64,000 nt of DNA, from the NCBI RefSeq assembly GCF_019448255.1, contig NZ_CP080410.1, positions 1,488,001 through 1,552,000 on the forward strand, read 5' to 3'. Below the pieces are notes generated by a model, which was given only the letters and a program-made list of their open reading frames with translations, was not told the origin of the DNA and did not search any database. Origin of the DNA: Qipengyuania flava (lineage in GTDB: Bacteria > Pseudomonadota > Alphaproteobacteria > Sphingomonadales > Sphingomonadaceae). This document shows positions 1 to 8,099 of the stretch, piece after piece (positions within the stretch are counted from its first letter, which is position 1; the number at the start of each line of letters is the position of its first letter). The translations under genes were made by a program, and so were the position numbers.

Positions 1-521
1 ATCTCGACGGCAGGGACATTGGAGAACTTGTTGATCGTCCGCTCGATCACGGCGATCCAGTGGACGTCCTTCTCCTCTTCGAAGAAGAAGGTGAGGCCGA
101 CCATCGCCAGGAAGGCGCCGCCGAAGCCGGCAATGCCGATATGGGCACCCGAGACGATCTCCTCGTATCGCACCGGATTGTTGAGCGACAGCGACACCGC
201 CTCCATCGGGCCGACCTGGGCCGCGATCGAAACAATGGCGATCGGGAAGATGATGCGCATCCCGAAGACCGCGATAAGTATGCCGATGGTCAGGAAGCGT
301 TGCTGCCAGACAGGGTCCATGTCGCGCAGGACGGTCGCGTTGACCACTGCGTTGTCGAAGCTCAGCGAGACCTCGAGGATCGAAAGCACGATGACGATCC
401 ACAAGATGCCGAGGGTCGCGGTGATCGAACCCGTGCTGCTCCAGCCATACCAGGCAGCAAGGCCGAAGCAGACTGCCGTGAAGGCGAGCGAAAAGGTGTA
501 GTACTGGCGTATCGTTTCCAT
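1..521 (-). CDS. DUF475 family integral membrane protein (3' part cut by window edge)
   Basis: The frame is open from an ATG at 521 through the left edge, giving 173 residues of the N-terminal part. Several hydrophobic helices are visible, with an acidic motif SLSFDNAVVNA after the second helix and a later FFFEEEKD-HW stretch. This pattern matches the DUF475 family in the TerC/YkoY-like membrane superfamily, whose acidic residues in membrane helices suggest metal-ion handling; the transported ion is not known. It follows panB on the same strand with an 11-nt gap, so the two are probably cotranscribed. The C-terminus lies outside the window, so intactness cannot be judged. Confidence 0.8.
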   Translation of the reverse strand, partial: METIRQYYTFSLAFTAVCFGLAAWYGWSSTGSITATLGILWIVIVLSILEVSLSFDNAVVNATVLRDMDPVWQQRFLTIGILIAVFGMRIIFPIAIVSIAAQVGPMEAVSLSLNNPVRYEEIVSGAHIGIAGFGGAFLAMVGLTFFFEEEKDVHWIAVIERTINKFSNVPAVE

Positions 522-532
522 TGCGCGGGTCT

Positions 533-1405
533 TCAGGCCTTGGGCTGGTAGGTCTGTTCAGCGGTCGGGAAGCTGCGCGCACGCACTTCTTCGGCGTAGC
601 TGGCAGCGGTCTTTTCGATGATGCTGGCGATGTCCTCGTACTTCTTCACGAAGCGCGGGACGCGTTCGAACATGCCGAGCATGTCTTCGGTAACCAGCAC
701 CTGCCCGTCGCATTGCGCCGAGGCGCCGATACCGATGGTCGGGCAGGAAACCGCCTTAGTGGCTTCGATAGCGATGGGTTCGAGCACGCCTTCAAGGACG
801 ATGGCGAAGGCGCCGGCTTCGTCGAGCGCCTTTGCATCGCCGACGATCTTCTCGGCTTCCGCATCGCTGCGGCCGCGCGCCGCATAACCGCCCAACACAT
901 TGACCGCCTGCGGCGTGAGGCCGACGTGGCCCATCACCGGGATGCCGCGCTGGTTCAGGAAGGCGACCGTTTCGGCCATCTGCTCGCCGCCTTCGAGCTT
1001 CACCGCGGCCGCACCCGATTGCTTGAGAAGGAAGGTCGCGCTTTCAAACGCTTGCTGCGGCGATTGTTCGTAGGAGCCGAAGGGCATGTCGACCACGACC
1101 ACCGAATGGTAGCTGCCGCGCACGACCGCGGCTGCGTGATTGGCCATCATGTCGAGCGTCACCGGGATGGTGGTCGGCAGGCCGTAGATGACCTGCGCCA
1201 GCGAATCCCCGACCAGCAGGAGGTCGCAATGCGCGTCGAGCAGCTGGGCCTGCCGCGCGGTGTAGGCGGTGAGCATGACCAGCGGTTCGCCGCTGGTGCC
1301 ATCCGTCTTGTGCGCGCGGATCTTGGGGACCGTGAGCCGCTTCATCGGTCGCGGTGTGGGGTTGGCCCGGCTAGTGCTCGTCTCGAGCTGGAAGGTCGTC
1401 GACAT
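533..1405 (-). CDS. panB: 3-methyl-2-oxobutanoate hydroxymethyltransferase
   Basis: A 290-residue protein, slightly longer than the usual ~265 because of an N-terminal extension of about 20 residues before MKRLTVPKIRA. Diagnostic PanB motifs are present: VMLTAYTARQAQLLD, LLVGDSLAQVIYG, the metal-ligand region DMPFGSYE, VKLEGGE, PVMGHVGLTPQ and PTIGIGAS. It transfers a hydroxymethyl group from 5,10-methylene-THF to 2-oxoisovalerate to make ketopantoate, the first step of pantothenate and CoA synthesis, in the cytoplasm. Its substrate is also the ilv pathway product made by the ilv genes at 35.6-39.3 kb. A later start at the MKRLTV methionine is possible. Confidence 0.95.
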   Translation of the reverse strand: MSTTFQLETSTSRANPTPRPMKRLTVPKIRAHKTDGTSGEPLVMLTAYTARQAQLLDAHCDLLLVGDSLAQVIYGLPTTIPVTLDMMANHAAAVVRGSYHSVVVVDMPFGSYEQSPQQAFESATFLLKQSGAAAVKLEGGEQMAETVAFLNQRGIPVMGHVGLTPQAVNVLGGYAARGRSDAEAEKIVGDAKALDEAGAFAIVLEGVLEPIAIEATKAVSCPTIGIGASAQCDGQVLVTEDMLGMFERVPRFVKKYEDIASIIEKTAASYAEEVRARSFPTAEQTYQPKA

Positions 1406-1532
1406 GCCGCCCCACTAGCAAGCGCGTGGACGATGGCAAAGCGAAGCTTGGAATCGCGCGGATTTGCGTGTTTAAGGGCGGCCATGTCACCCGCGGTCGG
1501 GATCGCCGCACCTGGAGAGGGATAATCTGAAC

Positions 1533-2963
1533 ATGGTCGCTACGACGACTCCGACCGGCGATGGCTGGTCCTCGCGCACTGCCTTCATTCTTGCAGCGGT
1601 GGGCGCTGCGGTTGGCCTGGGCAATATCTGGCGCTTTCCGACGCTCGCCGGCGAGAACGGCGGCGGTGCCTTCGTGCTCTTCTACATCGGCTGCGTGTTC
1701 TTGCTCGGCCTGCCGCTGGTGCTGTCGGAAATCTTCATCGGCCGCGTCGGGCAGACCGACGCCGTCGGGTCGATCCGCCGGGTTGCAGCGCAGTCCAAGG
1801 CTTCGCCCAGCTGGTCGATCTTCGGCGCGGTCGGCGCTCTCGCTGCATTCCTGATCGTGTCGTTCTACTCGGTCGTTGCGGGCTGGGTGCTTTATTATGC
1901 CGGTGTGATGGGAGCGGATTTGTTCTCAGCGATCATGGAAGGCGATCCCTTCCGCGGCGCGCTGGTGGGCGAGAGCCAGGACCAGATCCAGCAGCGCCTC
2001 GGCGACATGTTCGCCAATCCCGGACTGCTGCTCGGCATGCATTTCCTCTTCATGGGCCTGACGCTCTACATCGTCGCGCGCGGGGTGAGTTCGGGCATCG
2101 AAAAGGCCGCGACCTACCTCATGCCGATGTTCTTCGTCCTGCTGCTGGGCCTGGTGCTCTACGGCGCTATCGAAGGCGACATCGGCGATGCCGTGGCTTT
2201 CCTGTTTACGCCAGACTGGTCGAAGCTGACCCCGCAGGTGATGAACTCGGCGCTCGGCCAGGCGCTCTTCTCGCTCTCGCTCGGTGTTGCGGGCCTGATC
2301 ACCTATGGCTCCTACATCCGCGAAGACAGCGGCCTTGGCCCCACGGCCGGCCTGATCGCCTTTGCCGACACCACCGTCGCGCTGCTTGCTGGCCTGATGA
2401 TCTTCCCGATCGTGCTGGCCGTGGGCCTCGATCCGGCCGCCGGTCCGACGCTGGTGTTCCAGACGCTGCCCTTCGCCTTCCAGACGATGCCCGGCGGCGC
2501 GCTGTTCGGCTTCCTGTTCTTCGTGCTTATCCTTGTCGCGGCGATCACCAGCTCGATCTCGCTGCTCGAGGTGCCGACAGCCTACGGTATCGGCGAGCGG
2601 GGCTGGAGCCGTCCGAAGTCGGCGCTGATTTTCGGCGGCGGGGCCTTCCTGATCGGGATCGCCTGCCTGCTCGGCTACAACGTGTGGGCCGATGTTCGTC
2701 CGCTGGGCTTCTGGTCGCTGTTCGAGAACACCGATATTCTCGACACGGTGGACGGGTTCACTGGCAAGGTGATGCTGCCGATTGGCGCGCTGCTGACCTC
2801 GATCTTCATTGGCTGGAAGGCGGACGAGAACCTGCTGCGCACCACCACGGGTCTGTCGCCGCTGGCGTTCAACCTGTGGCGCTTCCTCATCGCCTGGCTG
2901 TGCCCGATCGCGGTGGCCATCATCCTCGTGACCGGTCTGTTCCCGAGCATCCTGGGTGCCTGA
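1533..2963 (+). CDS. Sodium-dependent transporter, neurotransmitter:sodium symporter (SNF/NSS) family
   Basis: A 476-residue, very hydrophobic protein of about 11-12 helices. The N-terminal signature of the LeuT-type family is clear: FILAAVGAAVGLGNIWRFP, with the unwound first helix that binds substrate and sodium, followed by GGGAFVLFY. Family members couple sodium entry to uptake of amino acids or related solutes across the inner membrane; the actual substrate cannot be read from sequence. The ATG at 1533 has a strong upstream GGAGAGGGAT. It stands alone, divergent from panB, and ends at a strong terminator hairpin. Confidence 0.9.
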   Translation: MVATTTPTGDGWSSRTAFILAAVGAAVGLGNIWRFPTLAGENGGGAFVLFYIGCVFLLGLPLVLSEIFIGRVGQTDAVGSIRRVAAQSKASPSWSIFGAVGALAAFLIVSFYSVVAGWVLYYAGVMGADLFSAIMEGDPFRGALVGESQDQIQQRLGDMFANPGLLLGMHFLFMGLTLYIVARGVSSGIEKAATYLMPMFFVLLLGLVLYGAIEGDIGDAVAFLFTPDWSKLTPQVMNSALGQALFSLSLGVAGLITYGSYIREDSGLGPTAGLIAFADTTVALLAGLMIFPIVLAVGLDPAAGPTLVFQTLPFAFQTMPGGALFGFLFFVLILVAAITSSISLLEVPTAYGIGERGWSRPKSALIFGGGAFLIGIACLLGYNVWADVRPLGFWSLFENTDILDTVDGFTGKVMLPIGALLTSIFIGWKADENLLRTTTGLSPLAFNLWRFLIAWLCPIAVAIILVTGLFPSILGA

Positions 2964-2968
2964 TACAA

Positions 2969-2998
2969 AAAGGGCCGCCCGGTGAGGGGCGGCCCTTT
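2969..2998. terminator. Bidirectional intrinsic terminator
   Basis: A perfect 12-bp stem (AAAGGGCCGCCC at 2969-2980 with GGGCGGCCCTTT at 2987-2998) closes a 6-nt loop, with A and T runs flanking it. It lies between convergent genes, the sodium transporter on the plus strand and the FMN-binding protein on the minus strand, and can serve both. Confidence 0.88.
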
Positions 2999-3026
2999 GC
3001 GACCATTTTCTGGTTCTTGGGTCGAT

Positions 3027-3512
3027 CTAGAGGTCGACCGATTCCACATGCCGTTCTTCGGCGTCTTCGTGGACGTTCATGCCGAGCGCCATCTTGGCGG
3101 TGTTGAGGAGGCCAAGGTCGCCGCTCCAGATCTCGGCATCGCCGAGGTCCATGCGCAGGAACAGGATGTCGGGATCATCCTTGCCGCCATCGTACCAGGC
3201 TTCCACGAAGTTGTTCCAGAACTGGTCGAATCGGTCCTGGCTGTTTTCGATGGCGAGCGTGCCATTGAAGCGCGCGAAGATATCGTGGTCCTTGCCGGTG
3301 AAGCTGGCGGTTGCCTTGCCCAGCTTGGCGAAATCCGACTTCTTCTGCGTGAAGAACCAGATCGCGCTGTCCGCGTCCTTGTCGAGCTGCGCGGTCATCG
3401 GCACAGCGGTGTCCGATTGGCCGTCCAGCTCGAGGAACACGAAGGGCGAATCTGCAAGCGTCATCCAGAACTTCTTCTTGAGAGCGTCGGCGTTTCCGTC
3501 AGTGTATTTCAT
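3027..3512 (-). CDS. Pyridoxamine 5'-phosphate oxidase-like FMN-binding (general stress protein 26 type)
   Basis: A 161-residue single-domain protein. The ATG at 3512 is chosen because CGAGGA precedes it; the frame is open further upstream but that part has no family likeness. Sequence features such as WMTLADSPFVFLEL, a central AIWFFTQKKSDFAKL and ATASFTGKDHDIFARFNG match the split-barrel fold of the PNPOx-like stress-protein group (GSP26). Such proteins bind FMN or similar cofactors; the reaction is usually unknown. It is divergent from imuA, so their upstream regions share 130 bp that include a LexA box, but nothing shows that LexA acts on this gene. Confidence 0.8.
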   Translation of the reverse strand: MKYTDGNADALKKKFWMTLADSPFVFLELDGQSDTAVPMTAQLDKDADSAIWFFTQKKSDFAKLGKATASFTGKDHDIFARFNGTLAIENSQDRFDQFWNNFVEAWYDGGKDDPDILFLRMDLGDAEIWSGDLGLLNTAKMALGMNVHEDAEERHVESVDL

Positions 3513-3605
3513 GATGTGTCCTCGTATTTGCGTATGGTTTTCAAACGGGTGGCAGCGGCCGACCGTTCCGTCCGACACGCCGAGGCGGGGCAGTGGAGGG
3601 ATGAA

Positions 3606-3640
3606 TTGCGAATCGCCCGGATATGGAACATAATGGGAAC
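3606..3640 (+). promoter_or_regulatory. SOS promoter of imuAB: LexA box overlapping the -10
   Basis: GAAC-N7-GAAC is at 3626-3640, the direct-repeat LexA box known for Alphaproteobacteria (GTTC-N7-GTTC on the other strand). The N7 spacer overlaps a -10-like CATAAT (3629-3634), with TTGCGA (3606-3611) exactly 17 nt upstream as -35. LexA bound here would cover the -10. Predicted transcription start is near 3641. Confidence 0.85.
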
Positions 3641-3657
3641 ACGTGAGTCGATCCCCT

Positions 3658-4440
3658 ATGTCCAAGCCCGATCTTTCCTCCCTGCCGTCCGTGGCCTTCG
3701 AAGACGTGGCCGCGCTGTCTGCACGGCGCAGCGCGCGCTGGCGTCCCGGACTGGCGCAGAGCGAAGGCCTGGCGCTGCACAACGAAGTGTTCAGCTCCTC
3801 GCGGGATGGGGCAGGGGCGGCCGCCGCGCTTGCCCTGGCGCTTGACGACTGGCGCAACCGTCCCCTCGACAGCGCGAGCGAGCAGCAGGACCTGCGCAGC
3901 GTGCTGTGGGTTCAGACGCGCGAGGCGGCGCGGCGCACCGGGCGTCCCTATCGTGCCGGATTGCCCGAAGAGCTGCAGGCCCGCCTGATCCATGTGCTGG
4001 CCGAAAAGGCCGAGGACGCGCTCTTCGCTCTGGAAGAGGGGCTGCGCTGCCGGGACCTCGCCTTCGTGGTGGGCGAGATTGCGGGCAATCCGAAACCTCT
4101 CGATTTCACCGCCTCGCGCCGATTGACCCTGGCGAGCGAAAAGCACGGAGTCCCGCTGTTCCTGGTCAGGATCGACGCCGCGCGCGACCTGTCGGCAGCG
4201 CGGATGCGCTGGGAGGTGGCCTCGGTCGCCTCGCCACAGCCGCGCTGGAACGCGCAGGCCCCCGGAGCACCGCGCTGGCGGGGCGAGCTGTTCCGCGCCC
4301 GCGCGCACGCCCCGGGAGAATGGGTTCTCGGCGAAGAGCAGGACTCCCTCACGGCCAGCAAGGCCTGGCGCGACACGGATGATGCGGTCGCCAACTGGAC
4401 GGCGGGATTGCGCCAGCGATACCCGCGCCGCCGGGCGTGA
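3658..4440 (+). CDS. imuA: ImuA, RecA/SulA-like partner of the mutasome
   Basis: A 260-residue protein with the ImuA layout: an N-terminal low-similarity region, then the degenerate RecA-like core (VLWVQTREAARRTGRPYRAGL, DLAFVVGEIAG, FTASRRLTLASEKHGVPLFLVR). ImuA works with ImuB and DnaE2 in damage-induced translesion synthesis. Start choice is uncertain: ATG 3658 gives the usual beginning, but a GTG at 3643 lies only 2 nt after the LexA box, the same spacing as at the second SOS operon. The stop overlaps the imuB GTG by 4 nt (GTGA), so the two are translationally coupled. Identity rests on sequence pattern plus the imuB and dnaE2 context. Confidence 0.88.
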   Translation: MSKPDLSSLPSVAFEDVAALSARRSARWRPGLAQSEGLALHNEVFSSSRDGAGAAAALALALDDWRNRPLDSASEQQDLRSVLWVQTREAARRTGRPYRAGLPEELQARLIHVLAEKAEDALFALEEGLRCRDLAFVVGEIAGNPKPLDFTASRRLTLASEKHGVPLFLVRIDAARDLSAARMRWEVASVASPQPRWNAQAPGAPRWRGELFRARAHAPGEWVLGEEQDSLTASKAWRDTDDAVANWTAGLRQRYPRRRA

Positions 4441-6011
4441 GCGCGCTGCCTGCGGGTTCCTCGCCAACCCGCCGTATCCTCTCGATCTGGCTTCCTGCGC
4501 TGGCCATGGATCGCTGGCGCCTGGCCATGGGTGAGGGCGGCACAGCGCTAGACGCAGGCCCGCTGGTGCTAATTGCCGACACGGCGCATGGGCCGCGGAT
4601 CGAAGCGGTCAACCGTGCAGGATCAGCCGCCGGCGCGCGCAAGGGCATGATGCTGGCCGATGCGCGCACGCTGTGCCCCGAAATCGCCACCGCGCCGAGC
4701 GATCCGGCCGGCGACCTCGCTTTCCTCGAACATCTGGCGGTCTGGGCCCAGCGCTGGGGCCCCTGGTCCGCGCTCGATGCGCCCGACGGCCTGCTGGTCG
4801 ATGTCACCGCCGTGCCGCATCTTTTCGGCGGCGAGGAGCGCCTGCTGGCCGATGTCTACGAGGCTTTCGCGCGCCGCAAGCTGGCCGTACGGGCGGCGCT
4901 TGCGCCCACGGCAGGGGCGGCCTGGGCCTTGGCGCATTACGGCCCCGCCGGTGCGATCGTGGAGGGCGAGACGGCGATCGAGCGAGCCCTTTCCGACCTG
5001 CCGGTAGCCGCGCTGCGCCTCGACCAGGATGTGCTGACCGTGCTGCGCCGCCTTGGCCTCAAGCGCCTAGGGGAGATTTCGGTCATCGGGCGCGATGCGA
5101 TCCAGCGCCGCTTCCGCAACCGCAAATCGCCTGCGGCCAATCCGCTGATCCGGCTCGACCAGTTGCTCGGCCGCGTGCCCGAACCGCTGCTGCCGGTCGT
5201 CCCCCAGCAGATGCCGCTGGTGCAGCGGCGCCTGCTCGAACCGATCCGCCACCGCCAGTTGCTCGACCAGGTGGTCGCCGATCTCGCCGAGGACATGGCG
5301 CGCGAGCTGGAGGGGCAGGGCAAGGGCGCGCGCAGGCTCGAGCTGGGGCTGTGGCGGGTCGATGGCGAAGTGGTGGTGCGCCGCCTCGAAATGGCTGCCG
5401 CAACCCGCGATCCGGCGCATATGCTGCGTCTCTTCGCCGCGCGCCTCGACGATATCGACGCCGGTTTCGGGATCGAGATGCTGCGCCTGCGCGCGAGCTG
5501 GGCCGAACCGCTTGCCCTGGCGCAGGGCGATATCGAAGCGGCGGCAGAAAGCCACGGGACTTCCTTGGCGGCCTGTGTCGACCGGCTGACCGTGCGCCTT
5601 GGTCCCAGGGCTGTCAGCCGCCCCGTGCCCTTCGCAAGCCACATTCCCGAACGCGCGCAGCGCTGGCAGCCCCCGCTGGAGCCCGAGCCTGCCTCGCAAG
5701 GGCAGCTGGCGTTTCACGCCCGCCCGCTTAAGCTGCTCGACAGCCCGGAGCGGATCGCAGTGCTCTACGCAACGCCCGACGGCTATCCGCAGCGCTTCCG
5801 CTGGCGGGGCGAAGTGCATGAGGTGGCGCGGGTGGAGGGTCCGGAACGGATAGCGCCCGAATGGTGGCGCGAACGGGGCGGGGCGCGGCTGCGCGATTAT
5901 TACCGGATCGAGGATGGGGAAGGGCGGCGCTACTGGATCTACCGCCTCGGCATTATCGGCGATGGTCGCGGCGGGGCGCCCGACTGGTATCTGCAGGGCC
6001 TGTGCGCTTGA
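4437..6011 (+). CDS. imuB: ImuB, Y-family DNA polymerase-like mutasome subunit
   Basis: A 524-residue protein starting at GTG 4437, overlapping the end of imuA. The N-terminal part follows the Y-family fold (RILSIWLPALAMDRWRLAM, DGLLVDVTAVPHLFGGE) but the first acidic catalytic motif of active UmuC/DinB polymerases is replaced by LPALAMD, as is typical of ImuB, which is regarded as an inactive scaffold linking ImuA, DnaE2 and the sliding clamp. A helix-hairpin-like segment (LRRLGLKRLGEI) and an ImuB C-terminal region (WWRERGGARLRDYYRIE) follow. It is the second gene of the LexA-box operon and ends 24 nt before a terminator. Confidence 0.92.
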   Translation: MSALPAGSSPTRRILSIWLPALAMDRWRLAMGEGGTALDAGPLVLIADTAHGPRIEAVNRAGSAAGARKGMMLADARTLCPEIATAPSDPAGDLAFLEHLAVWAQRWGPWSALDAPDGLLVDVTAVPHLFGGEERLLADVYEAFARRKLAVRAALAPTAGAAWALAHYGPAGAIVEGETAIERALSDLPVAALRLDQDVLTVLRRLGLKRLGEISVIGRDAIQRRFRNRKSPAANPLIRLDQLLGRVPEPLLPVVPQQMPLVQRRLLEPIRHRQLLDQVVADLAEDMARELEGQGKGARRLELGLWRVDGEVVVRRLEMAAATRDPAHMLRLFAARLDDIDAGFGIEMLRLRASWAEPLALAQGDIEAAAESHGTSLAACVDRLTVRLGPRAVSRPVPFASHIPERAQRWQPPLEPEPASQGQLAFHARPLKLLDSPERIAVLYATPDGYPQRFRWRGEVHEVARVEGPERIAPEWWRERGGARLRDYYRIEDGEGRRYWIYRLGIIGDGRGGAPDWYLQGLCA

Positions 6012-6034
6012 GGGAATGATCGGATCATGTCCTG

Positions 6035-6074
6035 AAACGCAAAGGGCCGCCCCGATCGGGACGGCCCAGCGTTT
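6035..6074. terminator. Bidirectional intrinsic terminator
   Basis: GGGCCG (6044-6049) pairs with CGGCCC (6062-6067), the inner CCCG pairs with CGGG, and an outer AAACGC (6035-6040) can pair with GCGTTT (6069-6074). T-rich sequence follows on the plus strand. It separates imuB from the convergent lipoprotein gene. Confidence 0.75.
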
Positions 6075-6090
6075 TGCGTTATCGCAGCGA

Positions 6091-6660
6091 TCAGTTCGCG
6101 CTGTAAGGCAGCGAGCTGTGGTGCAGGACGATCTTGAGGTCGCCGGCATCATCCTTCTCGTAAGCGAAGGAATACTCGACCTTGGTCTCGTTGCCGTCGG
6201 TGCCGGTGAAGTAGTAGTTGCCCATGGCCACGGCCATGTCGCCGGCATCGCTGATCACGGTTCCGTTGTTCTCCCAGCGCACCGCCGTGTAGGGGGCGAT
6301 CGCGAAACCGCCGTCTTCGGTGCCTTCGGTGCCCACGAAGTAGCTCAGCGCTTCTTCGGTGGTTTCGCGGAACTGGTCTTCGGCAGCCAGTGTCGGCTTG
6401 AAGAGGATGGTTGCGTCATCGCCATAGGCGTAGTGCGTGGCGATGTGTTCCGAAGCGCGGGCGCTGTAATCGCCCTCTTCGGTAAAGGTCTGGCCGATGG
6501 CAACAATGCCTTCGCCCCATGCCTGCTGTGCAGCCTCAACCTCAGCCGCGGTAATCGGGCTGGCGGTGGCGACTTCTGCGTCGGCCGTGGCGGTTTCGCC
6601 GCAGGCAGCAAGAGTCAGCGCGCCAGCACCGGCGGCAACGGCATAAATCATCTTTTTCAT
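6091..6660 (-). CDS. Putative lipoprotein with SnoaL/NTF2-like domain
   Basis: A 189-residue protein. The ATG at 6660 has an excellent AAGGGGAA ribosome site 3-4 nt upstream. The N-terminus MKKMIYAVAAGAGALTLAAC ends in a lipobox (LAAC) with the acylated Cys at about residue 20, so it should be a membrane-anchored lipoprotein. The remainder has the look of an NTF2/SnoaL-like ketosteroid-isomerase fold (an aromatic-rich FTEEGDYSARASEHIATHYA helix region, then strands ending VEYSFAYEKDDAGDLKIVLHHSS). No enzymatic function can be named. It sits on the opposite strand between the two SOS operons. Confidence 0.75.
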   Translation of the reverse strand: MKKMIYAVAAGAGALTLAACGETATADAEVATASPITAAEVEAAQQAWGEGIVAIGQTFTEEGDYSARASEHIATHYAYGDDATILFKPTLAAEDQFRETTEEALSYFVGTEGTEDGGFAIAPYTAVRWENNGTVISDAGDMAVAMGNYYFTGTDGNETKVEYSFAYEKDDAGDLKIVLHHSSLPYSAN

Positions 6661-6819
6661 GTATTCCCCTTTGGGCTTTGCCCGTTGAATTGCTCGCAAG
6701 CGTTCCATGCTCGCTACGTCCGACATCACGTGCGCATATGCGCCCGCCAGAGGGGCCCGGTCCGTGCCGTCATTACGCAGGATGAACGGTTCGGTTCCCG
6801 CAGTTTTGCAGAAAATTTC

Positions 6820-6852
6820 TTGGCTGAATCGCGGTTGGAACGTATAGTGAAC
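6820..6852 (+). promoter_or_regulatory. SOS promoter of the radical SAM-udgX-dnaE2 operon: LexA box overlapping the -10
   Basis: GAAC-N7-GAAC occupies 6838-6852 and its N7 spacer contains TATAGT (6843-6848), a good -10. TTGGCT (6820-6825) lies 17 nt upstream as -35. The predicted start of transcription, about 7 nt after the -10, falls on the A of the ATG at 6855, so the mRNA may be leaderless. Confidence 0.85.
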
Positions 6853-6854
6853 AA

Positions 6855-8099
6855 ATGGCCGCGCAGACCCTCCTCCAGAAGCTTGAGATTCTCGCTGATG
6901 CCGCGAAGTATGACGCTTCGTGTGCGTCCTCCGGCACGGCGAAGAAGAACAGTCTCGGGGGGAAGGGCATCGGCTCGACCGAGGGGATGGGCATCTGCCA
7001 CGCCTATGCGCCCGATGGCCGGTGCATCTCGCTCCTGAAGATCCTGCTGACCAACCACTGCGTCTTCGACTGTCACTACTGCGTCAATCGCAAGAGCTCG
7101 AATGTGGCGCGTGCGCGCTTCACCCCGCAAGAGGTAGTGGACCTCACGCTCGGCTTTTATCGGCGCAATTATATCGAGGGGCTGTTCCTCTCATCGGGGA
7201 TCGTCAAAAGCTCCGACCATACGATGGAACAGATCGTAGAAGTGGCGCGCATCCTGCGGGAAGAACACGATTTTCGTGGCTACATCCATCTGAAGACCAT
7301 CCCCGAGGCCGATCCGGAAATCGTCCACCGTGCAGGGCTTTATGCCGACCGTGTGTCGATCAACGTCGAGCTGCCGACCGACAGCGGCCTTACCCGCCTC
7401 GCGCCGGACAAGGACGCGCGCCAGATCGAAGGCGCGATGGGCAAGGTGAAGGCCGACCTCATCGAAGCCAAGGATGCGCGCAAGCGTTTCCGTCACGCGC
7501 CGCGCTTTGCCCCTGCCGGCCAGTCGACGCAGATGATCGTGGGTGCCGATGCGGCCACCGATGCGGATATCGTGGGCAAGGCAAGCCGGCTCTACGACAA
7601 TTTCCGCCTTCGCCGCGTCTATTACAGCGCCTTCAGCCCGATCCCCGATGCGAGCGCGGTTCTGCCGCTCAAGCGCCCGCCGCTGATCCGCGAACACCGG
7701 CTCTACCAGTCCGACTGGCTGATGCGCTTTTACGGCTACAAACCCGCCGATGTGATGCAGGCGACCGAGGCGGACGGGAACCTGCCGCTCGATATCGATC
7801 CCAAGCTCGCCTGGGCGCTGAAATTCCGCGAGGCCTTTCCGGTCGATGTGAACCGCGCGAGCAAGGAACAGTTGCTGCGCGTTCCGGGGCTGGGCGTGAA
7901 GGCAGTGGGCAAGATCCTTGCCAGTCGTCGCCACCGGGCCTTGCGCCTAGACGATGTGGCGCGGCTGACCCAGTCGATCACCAAGGTGCGGCCCTTCATC
8001 TGCGCTGTCGACTGGCGACCGGTCACGCTGACCGATCGCGCCGACTTGCGCAGCCTACTCGCACCCAAGGCGGAGCAGTTGGAGCTGTTCGCCGCATGA
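6855..8099 (+). CDS. Putative DNA modification/repair radical SAM protein (SPL-like, TIGR03916 type)
   Basis: A 414-residue protein with a radical SAM cysteine motif C69-x3-C73-x2-C76 (HCVFDCHYCVNR) and a C-terminal helix-hairpin-helix (LLRVPGLGVKAVGKIL) typical of DNA-binding proteins. The N-terminus LQKLEILADAAKYDASCASSG is the family's own start, so the ATG at 6855 must be right even though it lies 2 nt from the LexA box. The family resembles spore photoproduct lyase and is linked to DNA repair, but its lesion is unknown. Its stop overlaps the next gene by 4 nt (ATGA). The two following genes are a DUF4130-UdgX fusion and dnaE2. Confidence 0.9.
   Translation: MAAQTLLQKLEILADAAKYDASCASSGTAKKNSLGGKGIGSTEGMGICHAYAPDGRCISLLKILLTNHCVFDCHYCVNRKSSNVARARFTPQEVVDLTLGFYRRNYIEGLFLSSGIVKSSDHTMEQIVEVARILREEHDFRGYIHLKTIPEADPEIVHRAGLYADRVSINVELPTDSGLTRLAPDKDARQIEGAMGKVKADLIEAKDARKRFRHAPRFAPAGQSTQMIVGADAATDADIVGKASRLYDNFRLRRVYYSAFSPIPDASAVLPLKRPPLIREHRLYQSDWLMRFYGYKPADVMQATEADGNLPLDIDPKLAWALKFREAFPVDVNRASKEQLLRVPGLGVKAVGKILASRRHRALRLDDVARLTQSITKVRPFICAVDWRPVTLTDRADLRSLLAPKAEQLELFAA

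Noticed and set aside
6781..6800. GAACGGTTCGGTTC as another LexA box
   Set aside because: The repeats are 1 nt apart, not 7, and lie upstream of the promoter; the real box is at 6838-6852.
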